64,000 nt of DNA. Source: Harmothoe impar. Its lineage: Eukaryota; Annelida; Polychaeta; Phyllodocida; Polynoidae. The stretch is taken from NCBI GenBank assembly GCA_947462335.1, contig OX381704.1, forward strand, positions 48,612,942 through 48,676,941, given 5' to 3'. The position numbers and the translations under genes were made by a program. Shown here piece after piece: positions 36,300 through 49,500 of the stretch (position 1 is its first letter; each line of letters begins with the position of its first letter). Under the pieces are notes generated by a model that was given only the letters and a program-made list of their open reading frames with translations, was not told where the DNA came from and did not search any database.

Positions 36300-38180
36300 T
36301 TTACTGTGCGATAACTGCAGATAACTTTCATATTTCATAAAGGAATGCTTCCAGAGTTGGAAAGGTGTGTGGGAAAGGTGTGTCGGGTTCCAATCTAGTA
36401 TCTTACATGAAATAGTAATAGCAATGCTATTTCTACACCAATTGTGTTGCTTGTGGTACTATCCTTGTATAGCTTATAATATTTTTAATTTGGAAAGGGA
36501 CACACGAAATAACAGCAGTCCATTAAAAAAAGAATTTCATCAACAAAGGTACAGTTCTCTATAATGTTTCTTTGATAAACTCACGTCCCATTGTGTTCAT
36601 CATAATAGAGCAATTCCCAACACTAACATATGGAGTACTGCTGTAGAGGTCCCGGGGCTGTAAGACACTGCTTATCACTGTTCCTGCTCAAACAAACACA
36701 CACTCACTGTCACCTCCCCAACCTACTCCTTACCAACAGCCAACTGGGCTTGCCTGAGGACAACACCACCGTAAAGTCCCACATCTTTAGCACAAGTGTC
36801 CGCCCTCACTCTACCCTTCCCTAGCAATTACTTTCTCCAGTTTCTGCACTGCATGAGCTACCGCAAATCCGAGAGCATAAATAGCCCATAGGGGAATTAA
36901 CTGTTGGTTGGGAGGATGCAAGTATGTGGTGATGGTGTGAGGTGGACCGTACCTGTCTCAGCTAGCACTTAACTCTTTTGTTGTAGGTATGTTACCTAAA
37001 GCAGTGGATCCTCCTGTGCCTCCCTCACCATCCTGTCACCTTAACTCCTTATCTCCAGTCTGTTTGGCGCTATGAAGACTTGGCCCTGGAGGGGTTTGAT
37101 CCCTTGGCATCCTGGCTGCTTGAAGGCCTTTTTGTATGGGACCCCCTTGGGTGTACCCCATTTCCTGCAGTCCATCATTCACGCCTAGCACCTGTACCCA
37201 AATTAAAGGTCTATGAGGAACACTTAAGACCCCTACATAACATTGAATGTATCTAAGGACCTTACACCCAAATCCGTGGGTGGTCCATAGCTACTAGGCC
37301 TACATAAAACGTGTCCACCGTTGTTCCCATCCCAAGTCAAAAATGATCCTCCAACCCAGGCATATAGCTACACAGCTGTTAATCCCAGAATATAGCCCTC
37401 TGACTGGCATGGATGTTAATACCGCTGAAGAGGCTATATTCTATCTTCATTTTGAAAATGAAATTCTTCACAAATCTAGACATTACTCAATTTAATTTTC
37501 TGATGACTTGCAGCTAGTTGATGTTTTAATCTGTAGTCCCCCACCTTTGAATTCATGAGTCTAGAAATGTCTGACTACAATGCGAAGTGAAAACTCCAGC
37601 TCCTTTCCCGACACTATACCTATACACCCTCCACACCTGTCGCAGCTGCTCCCTCTATTGCTGCTCTGTTAACAGCATCTTTTTAGTCATTCCCATTCTG
37701 CCAGTTATACAAAAAAGCTGGTAACGCCTGTTGATCCTCCCCCATAGCAATCCACCCTCTTTCTCTCCACCCACATTACTTCTCCCATGCCCTGGGCAGG
37801 TATACAGGGTTGATGCCCAGGACCCGCCCCCGGTAGGTGAAAAGCGGGACAACAACATCTGTGAAGGATTCAGTGTGAACTATGGGTGCTTTTCTTTTTA
37901 TTCATTCCTTTTTTCGATGTGAGTTACAAAGCGACTGCCAAGCGGCCCCAGGCCGATGGCCAACCGGTGTCATCTCATAGGTATATAGGTGTAACGTGAA
38001 GAGTGTGTCGACATGTTTGAGCGACCCTGTAGAACGATCCATGTTTGTTTCGTCTCTGATATTTTCATCCTACATTCCTTTAGTAATTGGGACTTTTAAG
38101 GTTTCCCATGTTGCTTCATTCAATAACCATGATTCGTTTTCAGCTTACAGCATTAGTTTTATACAGTGAGTCTGCACGAG
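36300..38180. other. No gene recognised
   Basis: Unique sequence; ORFs of 60-67 codons only. Pyrimidine-rich patches near 36690-36830 and 37730-37830 produce proline-rich translations that look like composition effects. Confidence 0.45.
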
Positions 38181-38281
38181 CACACTCAGAAAAGTCAGCG
38201 CCATTGTCGCTGAAACCACCCTCACCGGTTTTTTAGGTGAGGGTGGTTTCAGCGACAATGACACTAACCTTTCTGAGTGTG
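38181..38281 (-). repeat. 46-bp-arm hairpin, 9-base loop
   Basis: Arms 38181-38226 and 38236-38281 match at 42 of 46 positions, with 25 inner base pairs perfect, around the loop GGTTTTTTA. The four mismatches are transitions. Read from the minus strand all four become G-U wobbles, giving an uninterrupted RNA stem; from the plus strand they are A-C mismatches. It could be a young fold-back MITE or a precursor for small RNA. No clear target-site duplication was found. Confidence 0.85.
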
Positions 38282-38516
38282 AGTCCAGCAAATTGTACTC
38301 AACTGGGACCCAGAACATCTACGTTGAACCAGCAGTTAGCCTACTAAAAGTACAACCTAAAGGGACCCGAGTTCGCCAGACCCTTCCTTGATCAAACCCA
38401 CACTATATATACTTTACACCATGTGCTAGATGCAATATCTGTATAACATAAGTATGTTTACGCCCTGCAAACATCTACGCATGAATTAGGTTCATATATT
38501 ATATTACTCATAATAT

Positions 38517-38552
38517 CTGTGAATATTATAGATATATCTATAATATTCACAG
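38517..38552. repeat. 36-bp perfect palindrome without spacer
   Basis: The 36 bases from CTGTGAATATTATAGATA to its exact complement form an uninterrupted AT-rich inverted repeat, ending in CACAG. It can extrude as a cruciform. It sits 235 bp downstream of the 46-bp-arm hairpin. Confidence 0.9.
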
Positions 38553-38836
38553 TTGTTAACAATGGCATATGTCTTAGTCACTATATATACACTGTATATA
38601 ATACGTTACATTCGGGGTTTTAAAAATAATAAACATTAATTTTGTTTCACCGCTAGCCTGACAGTTATCGATCCTGGGATCTAATCCATGAAGTTTAAGG
38701 TGGAAGAGTGAAACGACATTGTAATTAATAAAGACATTCCCCTGCGAGGCCGATCCAGGAATCAGGGTTCTAGTTGTGTGTTCACCAAATATAGTCTTGC
38801 ATGATTGATGCCATATGGACCAAAGGATCATTAACA

Positions 38837-39610
38837 TACACTCTTAGAAATATCCTGTAGAATTACGGTGATTCACTGGCATCAATTAATGCCAAGCTTT
38901 CACCGTTTTTTTTACGGTCACCGTATTCTCCTAATCCCCGTAAATTTTACGGAGCTTTCCCGTTGTCATTTTATGGTGATTTATCATCATTATATGATGA
39001 TTCTCTGCTGTTCATTGATGATTCTCTTTTTTTCTTGATTAATTGGTATATTTCATAATATCAACTTAATTTCAGGCCTGTAAAGTCAGGCCATAAGAGA
39101 CATAATTGAATGCCTCACAGTAATATGCAAGTATAATCCATGAGCAAAGGGTACTTTAGGATTGTTACAAAGCAACTCTGACAGTGGTGTGATTATGTAT
39201 AATTCTAATTACCACAAAATGGGTGTTTTTACAATCCTTGCTTGTTCCCACTGATATTCAAAAGGGATTTATATTTATATTATCTATAATGTACCATAGG
39301 CTTCAAGGTTGACCCTGTGATTGATGAGGTAATTGGACATTGTTATAATTTTGACACATTTAGATAAGTTTTTAAGTGAGAGGTTCCACTAAAGTCCTCA
39401 TATCTCCCAGGCTGTCACCTGGTGGGCAAATATTTAACATGAGATTCACCGTAAATGAATATTTTAAGGTGTTTCACTGTACAGGTTTACGGATGTTCAG
39501 TGTAAAAGTGTTGAATTTGACACTGTCTCACCGTAAATCACATTACGGTGATGAACTGCAAAACTTTACATCGATTCCCCGTAATTTCAACGGGAATTTT
39601 TTACAATGTA
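38837..39610. mobile_element. 774-bp CACTGT-family element
   Basis: Starts TACACTCTTAGAAAT and ends ATTTTTTACAATGTA, an imperfect inverted terminus. The subterminal module ACGGTGATTCACTGGCA...TGCCAAGCTTTCACCGTTT, with its own small stem, recurs at 55464-55506. Many CACCGTAA/TTACGGTG words lie near both ends. It has no transposase. It probably belongs to the same family as 55436-56315. Confidence 0.7.
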
Positions 39611-42600
39611 TCTTTTATGCATTAGACCCCAGGGATCTTTGAATACACTGTTAGTCGTCTCTATGATCACAGGAAAGAATATGATATGTTAAAACAGGAA
39701 TGGAGATGTGGCAAGTTATCCAGAAACTGTTTGCATCATTCTACAATTAATAGGACGAATCGTAGATACAAGTCGTACACATGTTAATGAATGTGATGAA
39801 TAAAAATGATGTATGTGGTGATGTGGGCATGATCATAACACCTGCTGTCTACGTGCGATACCTGGTTGAATAGAATAAAAGGCAGCAGGGTTTGTTGGCG
39901 CCTGAAGTTAGTCACACTATGTGTAGTCCACTGCACGTGTACTAGTTGGTGGCCTCATTTGGAGACTAATTAGATGTACAGGTTACAAAACATATGCATG
40001 AATGGATATAGAGGCTGGAAGAGGGCACATTGTACATTATTTGCTTTCTTAATGCCTTTGTATTGGAATAATCCTTTGTTGTTCCATCTACATGGTAATG
40101 AGGGAAGTGAAACAGCTTGCATTCGTCATGTGTATCAATAACCAGGTTTTATAACATTTAAAGTAGGTTAACGGATTGTGATGTTTACACCAGAAACAGT
40201 AAAATATATAAAGAAAGGGCAATTCCTAGCTGTAGGACAGAACCGCAAATTCAAAACAAAAAAAACGCTCATGGATAAAGATAGCTGTAAGTCTATAAAT
40301 ATGCAAATGGATATCAGAATTGCCTAACACAAAAGACCATGCTGAGGGCAGTAAAACATCTGGGATGCACACTAATGTTGGCCTTCCTTCCACACAAAAG
40401 ACAATGGGTGGTGTCTGAGAGAAGGCTCAGGCTGTATGTTGCAAACTGAAGGAGATAGCCATCATCAGGGCTTCCTTTTCGAGGATGGTAATGGTTGTCA
40501 CACTACTGGAGAAGTTATGGCCTGTGCATAACATGCGCATAGAAACAGTAATGGCCTCTGTGTGTGTTGTCCCCGTGTGGGCACGAAAGGGGTAATCAAG
40601 GTAGCATAGCACCCGAGGGGCCACAGGAATGGGGCATGAGCTCACATGAACAAACAATGACATGCCATGGAGCGCCATTATGGGGAAATCTGCTGCATAC
40701 AAGTTGTATATTTTATGTGCATGAAGAAAGGTGTTAGTGGCATATACCGGTAGGTTCACTCCGCGTTTTGGGTTGTCACTAAATTGTAATATGCACTGTG
40801 TTGGGTTAAGAGTACATATATGTATACACTGGTTTAGAGCCTGGATGAGTATCGCAGGTAAATCCTCAATGGATGCATGCTACTAGCTTCTAGTATGCTA
40901 TACTACCAGTGTTGCAGCCCTTGTAAGGATGACACTCCATACTGCATGTCCAAATAGAGGACAAGGGAAGTTGATACGTGAGTGTACCTAAACGAGCAGA
41001 GCAGCGGTTGATGACCATAGTGATGTATGGCCATCCCCCATGCACAGTGCCCCAGCATGGAGACAATGCCAGAACCCATGCCTGGCCTGGGGATGGGTTC
41101 TCTACAGTGGGGCCACCCCTCCTTCCATTGTCAACCCCCTGTCCATGTACAGGACATGACCAATGTCACCAGGGGATTAATAATTCACGGGATAATAACC
41201 CCACAGGCTGTGATGATAGAGTATAAGTGATGTCGGGGTGCAGGTGTATATGGCAGCAGGGTAGGGGAGACGTCGAGAGGTGTGGACAGCTAAGGGATAT
41301 ACCACCATGATTCATGCACATACGGGCTATACTCTTTACAGATGTATACATGACAGTCCAGACCTATATCTCCATTGTGCCTGGCACTACGTGCTGCCAT
41401 CCCAGTACTTGTTTTACTTGTATATTTCTATATTACTTGGCGCATGCCATTCTGCTCTTCCAACTGCAGTGTTCCTCGCTTCCTTAATATTGCATCTATC
41501 TGATTACTATAATGCTGAATACCGTCCACAACAGAAGAACGTGGTGAAATCGCAATACCCCAACATGTTCTCATCTGGTTAATGGGGTGGAAGTCTATAC
41601 TTGTTATGACCAATAATTCTACAAGAATATTAGCAAACCAGCTGGCCCTATGACTTGAATTATTATAATGTATAGGCCATTTCCACGTGACAACACATGT
41701 AACACGATCTGATGATGCACTTAGCGAATCTATTGGTCACGTTTCTACCGATCTAAGTGCAGCATGTGGCACCAGCCAGACAGTGCACAAATATAATTTT
41801 GTCGATTGTAGTATGGCTGTCGAGTATACAAATATCCTATAAAAAAACGTTTTAATCTTTCAGAGAGCACAAACAGAGACAGAGTCATCAATAGATGTAT
41901 GGGAGGCATGGGGGCTATATTCTATACTTGTGGATGGCTTTAAAGCACTAAAGTATGCATACATACTTAATGTATAGTATGTATAGGCCTAGTATGCCAT
42001 AAACTACTTCCTACTACATCCTATTAACTGTGTGTCTCTAATTGAAGAGCCAATATATACAGGAGAGACATTCTGAATGCTGCAATCAGTTGCCAAACTG
42101 ACGGTAGTGAGCCTGAATAGATTTCACTTGAGAGGTTTGGTTTGGAAACAACTATTGGCGGAATGCCGACAGCAAACAATAGGCCATCAGCCTCAGTGCA
42201 TCAATAGGTAGTGGATGTAAAGTTGCCAGGCACGGAGATGTGTTTGTAGTCTTCTAGTGGGTGCCTTCAACGTCCACTCACCTCCAAAACCTATAGGGAC
42301 ACACCTCAGAACGCATGCAGTCACCGTGTTTGCAATGCCATTTGCTTCCTTCCTCTGTTTTGTAGTTTCCCAGAATATCGATGATGCATTTTGGGATGCT
42401 TCTATTGTATTTAGACTACTTTGATGGGTGTCCAAAGTTATATCCTTTTACATATCTCGATTCGGGAATATCTCATACAGGTGTCATTCTCATTTCAGAA
42501 CTGGAGATTAATAAGATGGGCAATACATGTTATTAGGATGTATCAAAATACTTCTTTCCCCTTATTATAAATCAGGCGTATTGCTGATTGCAATGCAATA

Positions 42601-43003
42601 CTGCTCCAATCTGATTTACGTGGAAGGGAACCCAGATGTCATAAACTCTGTCTAGAGCATTACATTCTATATGGATAGATAATATCCTATAACATGGTGC
42701 TAATATAGGCATAATAGGGTAGTCCATCTATACACCAATTAGATCAGCAATCCCACACACGTGGATGGGGGAGGTTGGGGGAGAGGGGAGCACCTATTTA
42801 AAGCAGACTGCTAATATCCGCTGCCAAGTGGCACATCAATCAGACTAAAACAAGGCCCCTCTTAATCCTAATGCCCCACCCCCCCCCCCACCTCTCCTCC
42901 AGGCCCCGTAAGTAGTCTTAGACCAGGCAGGGGAGTGTGTATATTGATTCCACACTCCATCACGCAGCCCCAGCCGTGATCCGCCCTTTATTCCTGGTTT
43001 ATT
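39611..43003. other. No gene recognised
   Basis: About 3.4 kb of unique DNA. ORFs up to 110 codons (40427-40759 minus) show no family features. An 11-base C run sits at 42879-42889. Confidence 0.45.
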
Positions 43004-43059
43004 TTGGGAAATCTTCGCAGAAATTGTGTTTACATTGACCCAGGTCCAGATCTAATTTG

Positions 43060-43260
43060 TCGCTGGTTCTCGCACGTCCCCCGCGGGCCCGACGGTCGAA
43101 GGCCTGCAATCTTCCGGGTACAAGCGCAACAATTAAGTACGCCGCTGGCTAAATATACCAGAGCGACCGCCGGTCCCCAGCGACATGGCGCTCCCGATCC
43201 AAAATGGCGGATCGCAAGACCCCAATGCCGGTGGTCGGCTGTGGCGTAGGCCAGAAACCC
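43060..43260 (+). promoter_or_regulatory. CpG-rich promoter-like patch with YY1-type motif
   Basis: Roughly 25 CpGs lie in about 200 bp, the densest cluster in the window. It includes a TATA-like CTAAATATA near 43149-43157 and CAAAATGGCGG, a YY1-type core-promoter motif, near 43199-43210. The combination suggests a transcription start in the plus direction around 43175-43185. No experimental support. Confidence 0.35.
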
Positions 43261-43292
43261 TCAACCCTTCCCTTAATTTACGCCAAGAAAAT
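43185..43292 (+). CDS. Candidate first coding exon, 36 codons, family unknown
   Basis: The ATG at 43185 has G at -3 and G at +4. It opens 36 codons that end exactly before a consensus donor GTAAGT (43293-43298), phase 0. The exon lies in the CpG cluster and overlaps the YY1-type motif; in human genes this motif often spans the start codon region. The translation begins MALPIQNGGSQDPNAGG and has no domain I recognise, and no signal peptide. No downstream exon was identified, and a minus-strand ORF of 140 codons overlaps it, so it could be chance. Confidence 0.28.
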
Positions 43293-43299
43293 GTAAGTC

Positions 43300-45890
43300 T
43301 CAACACACTTCCCAGGGTCAAGCAATTTAGTTGGACTCTTTTTTTGAATGCTGGACTCATCAAAATGGCTGGAGACTCTTTCAGCCTCCAAGAGTTGATG
43401 GCTCGGAGGGGGGTGGGGAATGCCATGGAGAAGGAGGGATAATGACAGGGGGTAATCCTGACACCAGATCCATTTGCCTTATAAGCAAACACCAACATAC
43501 CATTTCTAAAGTAAAGTGACTTATTGTTATACCTAATGAAACAGACCTTCTGCAAAACTCCCTATAGTACATCCCTTAAAATCTCTCCTCTATAAAGAAG
43601 AGAGAAGATTAAGAAGTCCCACTACCAGATCGGCTAAATGTATAAGCCTAATTAGCCTGGAGACGCCTGGCAGGTTGGCTGCTGGTTGCATTAAATCCAT
43701 CTCAAATCAAAAGAGTCTCTTAAGAGTCTCTTAAGTATTTCAATAATCCATCACTCCGTGCACTCCTGTATCTCATCTTAGTATGTTTTGGTTTCTCATT
43801 ATTAAAGTAAGGGTTATTTTGGCGTTCAAATCCATTTACCCATAGGGAATACAGACTCAGCTGGTCACATGATTATCTCCCTTTAATAATCAGTAGATGT
43901 CCTTACCCAAGCACTGACAGATGGGTCTTCATGGTTGATCCCGGACAGAGTGCACCAGCGCAGTAATCAGGTGGCTTGTAATTTCACGTCCTACATATCA
44001 GGGCAATTAGAATGGCACATACACTTGGTGCATAAGTCTTTGTCTAAACTGGTTAGGGGATAATGTATATTGACATTTTTTTGTTTAAAAAAAATTAGAA
44101 TTACGATTCTACTCATAGATATGTAGTTGGGGAGTGATCCGGGGAAAAGTTCAACCTGTGATCCTCTTTATCAAACATGACAGAATCTGCAGAATTGTTA
44201 TAGCATGAAGTATAAGCTAGAAAGCCTCCTGTCAGAGGTTTTCCATAACAATACATATATGACCGTTCTAACATTACAGGGTTGTTGAAGGCCCGGATGA
44301 GAACGTCTGGAAGACTTCCGACCGTTGGGGGCGAAAGCATCGACGAATGAATATTGAATCCAATCCGGATATCCACCTGTACATGCAGAAAGCGAAACCA
44401 TGCTTGTCCTACTCCCAACATTGATTTAATCATCACTCTCACAGGGCAACAACATACCTGACAAGTATAGGAGTCATAGCTTGTAGTCCTGGCTACGTGT
44501 AGATATTTGTTGCATGATGTACGAAAATGGACGTTTTAGTGCAGGTGCATGAAGGTCCTTTTTCCCAGGCCATGTCACATCCGCATGCACTCAGAATAAT
44601 ATTGGTCAATCTACTTCATTTCACACACACCCCATCATACCATATTACATTTCTTGTTATTTTTCTCAGTGTTACCGCCACACGAGAACAATGATATTAC
44701 CTTATATGTAAACTACTGCACAGAACTCCACAGGAAGACCAAATATATCCACCTGCTCCTGACTGTCCTGAAGGCCTCTGTTCATCACAAAGAAACATGA
44801 GAGTGACTCCTTGAGCAGATTTGCCAATCACTCACTTTGATGGTGGAGAGCTACAAGGCCTTCAGTGCTGCTGGCGACAATTGTATTATCAGGACAAGAG
44901 TGTGCCAATCAGTCCGTGGTAATTGGGCATTCAGCTATACAAGTGGATCGGCAAGGGGACCTGTATATTTGATAAACAAGGGGAAGGACCTCAAACAAAT
45001 ACCAATCAATGGCTCGATGGAAAAACAATATGTTAGTTAGCAGACTAGGAAGGTAATTGCATACATGTCGACCTGTATTGCTCTATTGTCGTGGCCCCTT
45101 GTTATGGGCATGTATGCCTATTTGTTTTGGGAAGTGGACATTGTCATAATGCTCATGAGGAACGCAGGAAACCTTCTCCACAGGCGGCGTACTCAGGTAG
45201 ATGTAATACCAACTATGGACAATGCTTATTTGCTGGAAATTGGACGAAGGGCACAAGGCTGAAGTATATTTATATATCTATATATGTAATAACCTTGACA
45301 TTGACAAACTGTATGCCCATTGTCATAGAATTTATTAACCAAACATCACTACACCACAACGTGTGTTCCACGTGCATGACCTTCGTAAGAATGTATGTTT
45401 ACAAATATAATATTGTCATGTGCTTAATGTTTTGAACAGAAACAAACTGTAATGGACTGTCTCTAAACGCGAACGTAAAGCCTTTGTGTAGAAAATAGGT
45501 TCATGGCATTGTTAGGTTGAAGTCTATTCAAATGTATGCTCGGTGTACTTGAATCGATTTGAATAGGGAAATAAAAATACTTACTTAGAAGGTAACTATA
45601 GTGACCCAGCAGCTGTGGATCATAATACTTCAGATGATAAAAGTTGTCCTAACATGAAAATATACATGAGCAGATAATCAATCGGCGATTTTGACGATGA
45701 TACCAATCACATCTGCTTTACTATAGGTTCAACCGTCAACATGCATTATGGTTGCGAGAACTGGCTATCTATGATAATCTATTCCATGAAAAAAGGGTGT
45801 AAAAAGTATGTAGGTATGCTCATATACCAGATGTGACCTGGTATCTTTGAATCGGCATTTATTACAGAACTGTAAATAAAACACGTAGTG
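43300..45890. other. No gene recognised
   Basis: If the exon at 43185 is real this would be intronic. ORFs to 114 codons lack coding signs. A short direct repeat, GAGTCTCTTAA twice, lies near 43712-43735. Confidence 0.4.
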
Positions 45891-45894
45891 GCTC

Positions 45895-46080
45895 GTGTAA
45901 GCGCCCCGGTCTTTATAGATATCAACACCACTGTACCCCCGGCACTTATAAAATGCAGGCACTTATTCAAGATACATGTTTTAGTGCTTAACACGTATGT
46001 CAATATCCTTGCCCCCGGTGCCTATTCAAGAGCGGCGCTTATTGGAATACCCGGTGTTTAAACGAGCCATTACGACCTTG
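45895..46080 (+). repeat. Degenerate GGGCGCTTAT-type repeat cluster
   Basis: Four partial units are visible: GTAAGCGCCCCGGTCTTTATA, CCCCGGCACTTATAAAATGC, GGCACTTATTCAAGA and GGCGCTTATTGGAATACCCGG. They are followed by GAGCCATTACGAC. The same ordered words occur at 31735-31776, which supports a decayed transposon family. Confidence 0.55.
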
Positions 46081-46480
46081 GGCGCTATTATATTTGATTG
46101 TCGTCAACCCCCTATGTACAACCATATCTCATCACGATGTTTGCGCACATCCTTGTATCAGCCTTTGTGGCCTGTGACCTTGTAGAATAGGAAGGCTGGC
46201 ATTGAGTTTCCAAGCGGCCATTATATTTCACAATGTCCTTATTTGTCGGTATGGCCTGGTGGTTGCGGCAGTGGCATGATGCTCGTGTCCTGAGCCGTGT
46301 GGCCAGTGATGCAGACACCCATCCGGCAAGGCTGGCAAAAACGCCCCTAGGAGAGCGTTCAGTGGTGCGTGCACTGGATGGTCAGGGGTGGGCACTGAGC
46401 AAATACCAGATTACCTAATGCCACCCCACCCTCCAGGGCCCCTCACTCCGTCACCCACTAGCCCAATAGTCATGACCATC

Positions 46481-46516
46481 GGGGCGGAAAACCCCGCAGG
46501 CCCCCATGTGACGTCA
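46481..46516. promoter_or_regulatory. GC box plus perfect CRE
   Basis: GGGGCGG (46481-46487) and TGACGTCA (46509-46516) lie 22 bases apart, with CCAATAG at about 46463. This spacing resembles CREB/Sp1-type proximal promoters, but no first exon is evident on either side. Confidence 0.25.
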
Positions 46517-46519
46517 CAA

Positions 46520-49500
46520 GAGACTGGACCCCATGCCCTAGAGGATCGTCGATCGCATATCAAAAGGATAAAAGGCATTTCGCTGATATTCTGCACTTTT
46601 TTCCTTCTCATGCATGAACTTCAAATGGTATCTATTGCAACCTAAAAAATGTGAACGCCATCGATTCAGATACGACTCAGAGGTCTTGACGTGACTCACC
46701 AGACTCAAACATTGAAGTCAATAGCGCTGCCTAAGGCTTTGTTCTTAGTACATTCCATTACCTGTCTTTTGAACCTCACTTCGAAGCCTCATTGCAACAA
46801 GTGTTTTACAATGTATCATGTGTCCTTTCGTGAAAACTGCATTTTTGCTTTCAAAGTACATGACACATTCACCATGAATGACATAAAACCATGACATTTC
46901 TGGAAAGTCTGGTGATGAATTTTCAAAAAGACTAACTTTGTGTCTTTCAATAAGGCTAAAAGCGTATGTTTCAGATGTCCGACCCTACACTGTCAATGGC
47001 AAATGTAGATGAGCAGTAAAATATACTGTGGCGTTACCGGGCATGCTATATGGTATTAGTGTACATGGACAGTAAAACATACTATTAGTTTAGCAGGAAA
47101 GGATGGTATTTTCGGGCCCACTACACTGTGTCTAGTCAAATAGCACCGACATTTTTCTAATTTTAGGAAAGTACACGCGAGGCCGCTCTGACGAGGCATT
47201 ACTTTTTAGAGGTGATTTTGGTGAACCGTGCAGCAATGTCCCGATCCGCCCCACTGCGCTGCGACTTGCAAGGTGCATTCTAATTTAAAAGAAAATTTGT
47301 GACGGCCTTTATTGAGACAAATACCAAGGCAGGCTACTCAAAAATAGGTCAATGTAATGTTATAACGATGTAAGTAATTATTGGATCTATAGATCCTCAC
47401 TATACGCACGACGTGTGCAATCTGCGGCCAAAGAGAAATCCATTTAAAAATAGAACAGCTTCCCTACAGATTCATTTACATATCATCCTGAATAAAGGAA
47501 CCTCAACTGTCCTTTGTACAGATGGAATCAACATAGAAATTAGACAGTGAATTGAGCAAACACATGTGTAGACAAGTAGAACAAATAGATTCATACAATT
47601 AAGTCCAAATACTTTTCTATTCAACTGCTATCACAGTCCACGGTATATTGGACGAGCTAACCTAATTAGCCAAGTGAAAATGTAATAAGTGTAAAGAAAA
47701 TCACCGACCTACCCTAGATGACAGTTGTTTCCACCATTAAACATTAAACATCCAACATTGTTTCCACCATTAAATCTCGAACACTCCTCTCTCTTGTTGG
47801 CCCAACGGAAAAGCGTGCACAACAGAGAAATTGCTTCCTACTGCATGACATAACCAGTAAATGAATGGGGTGGTGTCCTTAACATGTACATGCACTCGGC
47901 ATGCTCCTTCTGGTAGAACTTCTTGTGAGTTGCTCATGCCTCAATGGGGACTGATTGGGAAAAAGGCTGGGTGTCGCCTCAATCACTGCACACCCTGGTT
48001 TGGAACAGGCCATGAACGTAGGGCACCCTGGTAATTATCTTCTCCCCTTGCAGCTGATGATTTAAAGCCTGAAGAAGCCACTTGGGACATGGTGTAGTAT
48101 TCTCAGCCTCCGTCTGCTAATATTTCTCTACCCTCCGCCCTCCGCCCCACCCATTTGCTCCGCCCACCAGTCGGTGAGCTGCTCGCATCTCCTGCCCCTC
48201 TCATATTGGATTTGATTTTGGTGGGGGCACGGCTGTATTTGTCCATGTTAATTGAGCCTAGATTGGCCGGGTTACTGTTGGCGCGGCACACGCTCACGTC
48301 AACACTTGAGGGCAGGCCCTGCTTATTACTTGATAATGCCATGTTGTAACATGCGGCTAAATTACGTGCTCGTTTCATGCCATTAGCTTCCAACGATGGA
48401 TGGGTGCCGTGGATGGCGATTGTGGGAGTAAACAGTGCGATTATCTCTCTATTTATGGACATTTTGCCCGTGTAAAAAAACAGCTTTATGGACGGTGGAC
48501 TCGTGTGTTGGCTCGGAGGTATTGATTGGCTGGGTTGGTTAGTGGCTGGAATGGCAGCTCGTCATGGCCCTGTTTACATACACCCAACTGGTCCGGGCTG
48601 ACATTATGGACATGGTGGGTGGTTAGGGGTGGTAAGCATCCCTTACTGCACCCCTGGTACTACCCGGATCCCACACATTACATCACCATAGCCTATGCAG
48701 CCTCCTCGCCACTCCACGCCCCAATTCACACATTACATACAACCCATCTAACGTGAACAATCCCAACTGGCTATTGCATGTATCCCCAATCTTTGTAGCC
48801 CTCCTACTCTATTTTAACAACTCACAGTCTCACCACACGCACCCAGTATCCTGTCACTATAATACTCCTCTGGTTAGACTAATATACTTCACCTTAATTG
48901 GTACTTCTTGGTCTATGCACATTTCTAACTTTGTCAGAATCCGAGAACTGTGGCACGCATTTTGATGCACCACACACCCATGTAGGGCAGGGCAACAGAG
49001 CACATGTCTGCCAGAACTAATATTATACATGATCCCTGTGAAATATGGTGGCATTTTGAGCATTACTTTTTGGCACTACCAGCAAAGGTGGATGTTTGAA
49101 TGGGAAATGATGGAGTGCATATCTATAATTGATATGGGGGGAGAGCCACTCAAAATGCCAATGTCTACCCTAAGGCCTGATGGATATAGTAGTAGCGTAA
49201 CTGTCCTATGATGCCTGTGGACATGATTTTAGCCAACCTATAGTGACATTATATACAATGTATTCAGGGCCTATGTGACCTTCAGGCAAAGAGCTGATCA
49301 ACAGCGATCGTCAACAGAATAGGCCATGCTGAATTGTCCTGCTCGTCACAAACCCTGACCGTGACAAATACAGAAAGCTATGTTGAAGTCAGTAAAACCT
49401 AATTGCTCTGCCGCCCTGCACCATTGAGGTCATGATTAGGGGGGAAGTTTCAGAGTGCATGTCCAGATTGATTCATCACTCAGTCCATTCAGGGCCCCAC

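Noticed and set aside
46240..46330. TGGCCTGGTGG resembling a tRNA A box
   Set aside because: No B box or cloverleaf could be traced.
48103..48462. 119-codon minus-strand ORF in moderately GC-rich DNA
   Set aside because: No recognisable family or splice signals; may be non-coding conserved DNA, which I cannot test.
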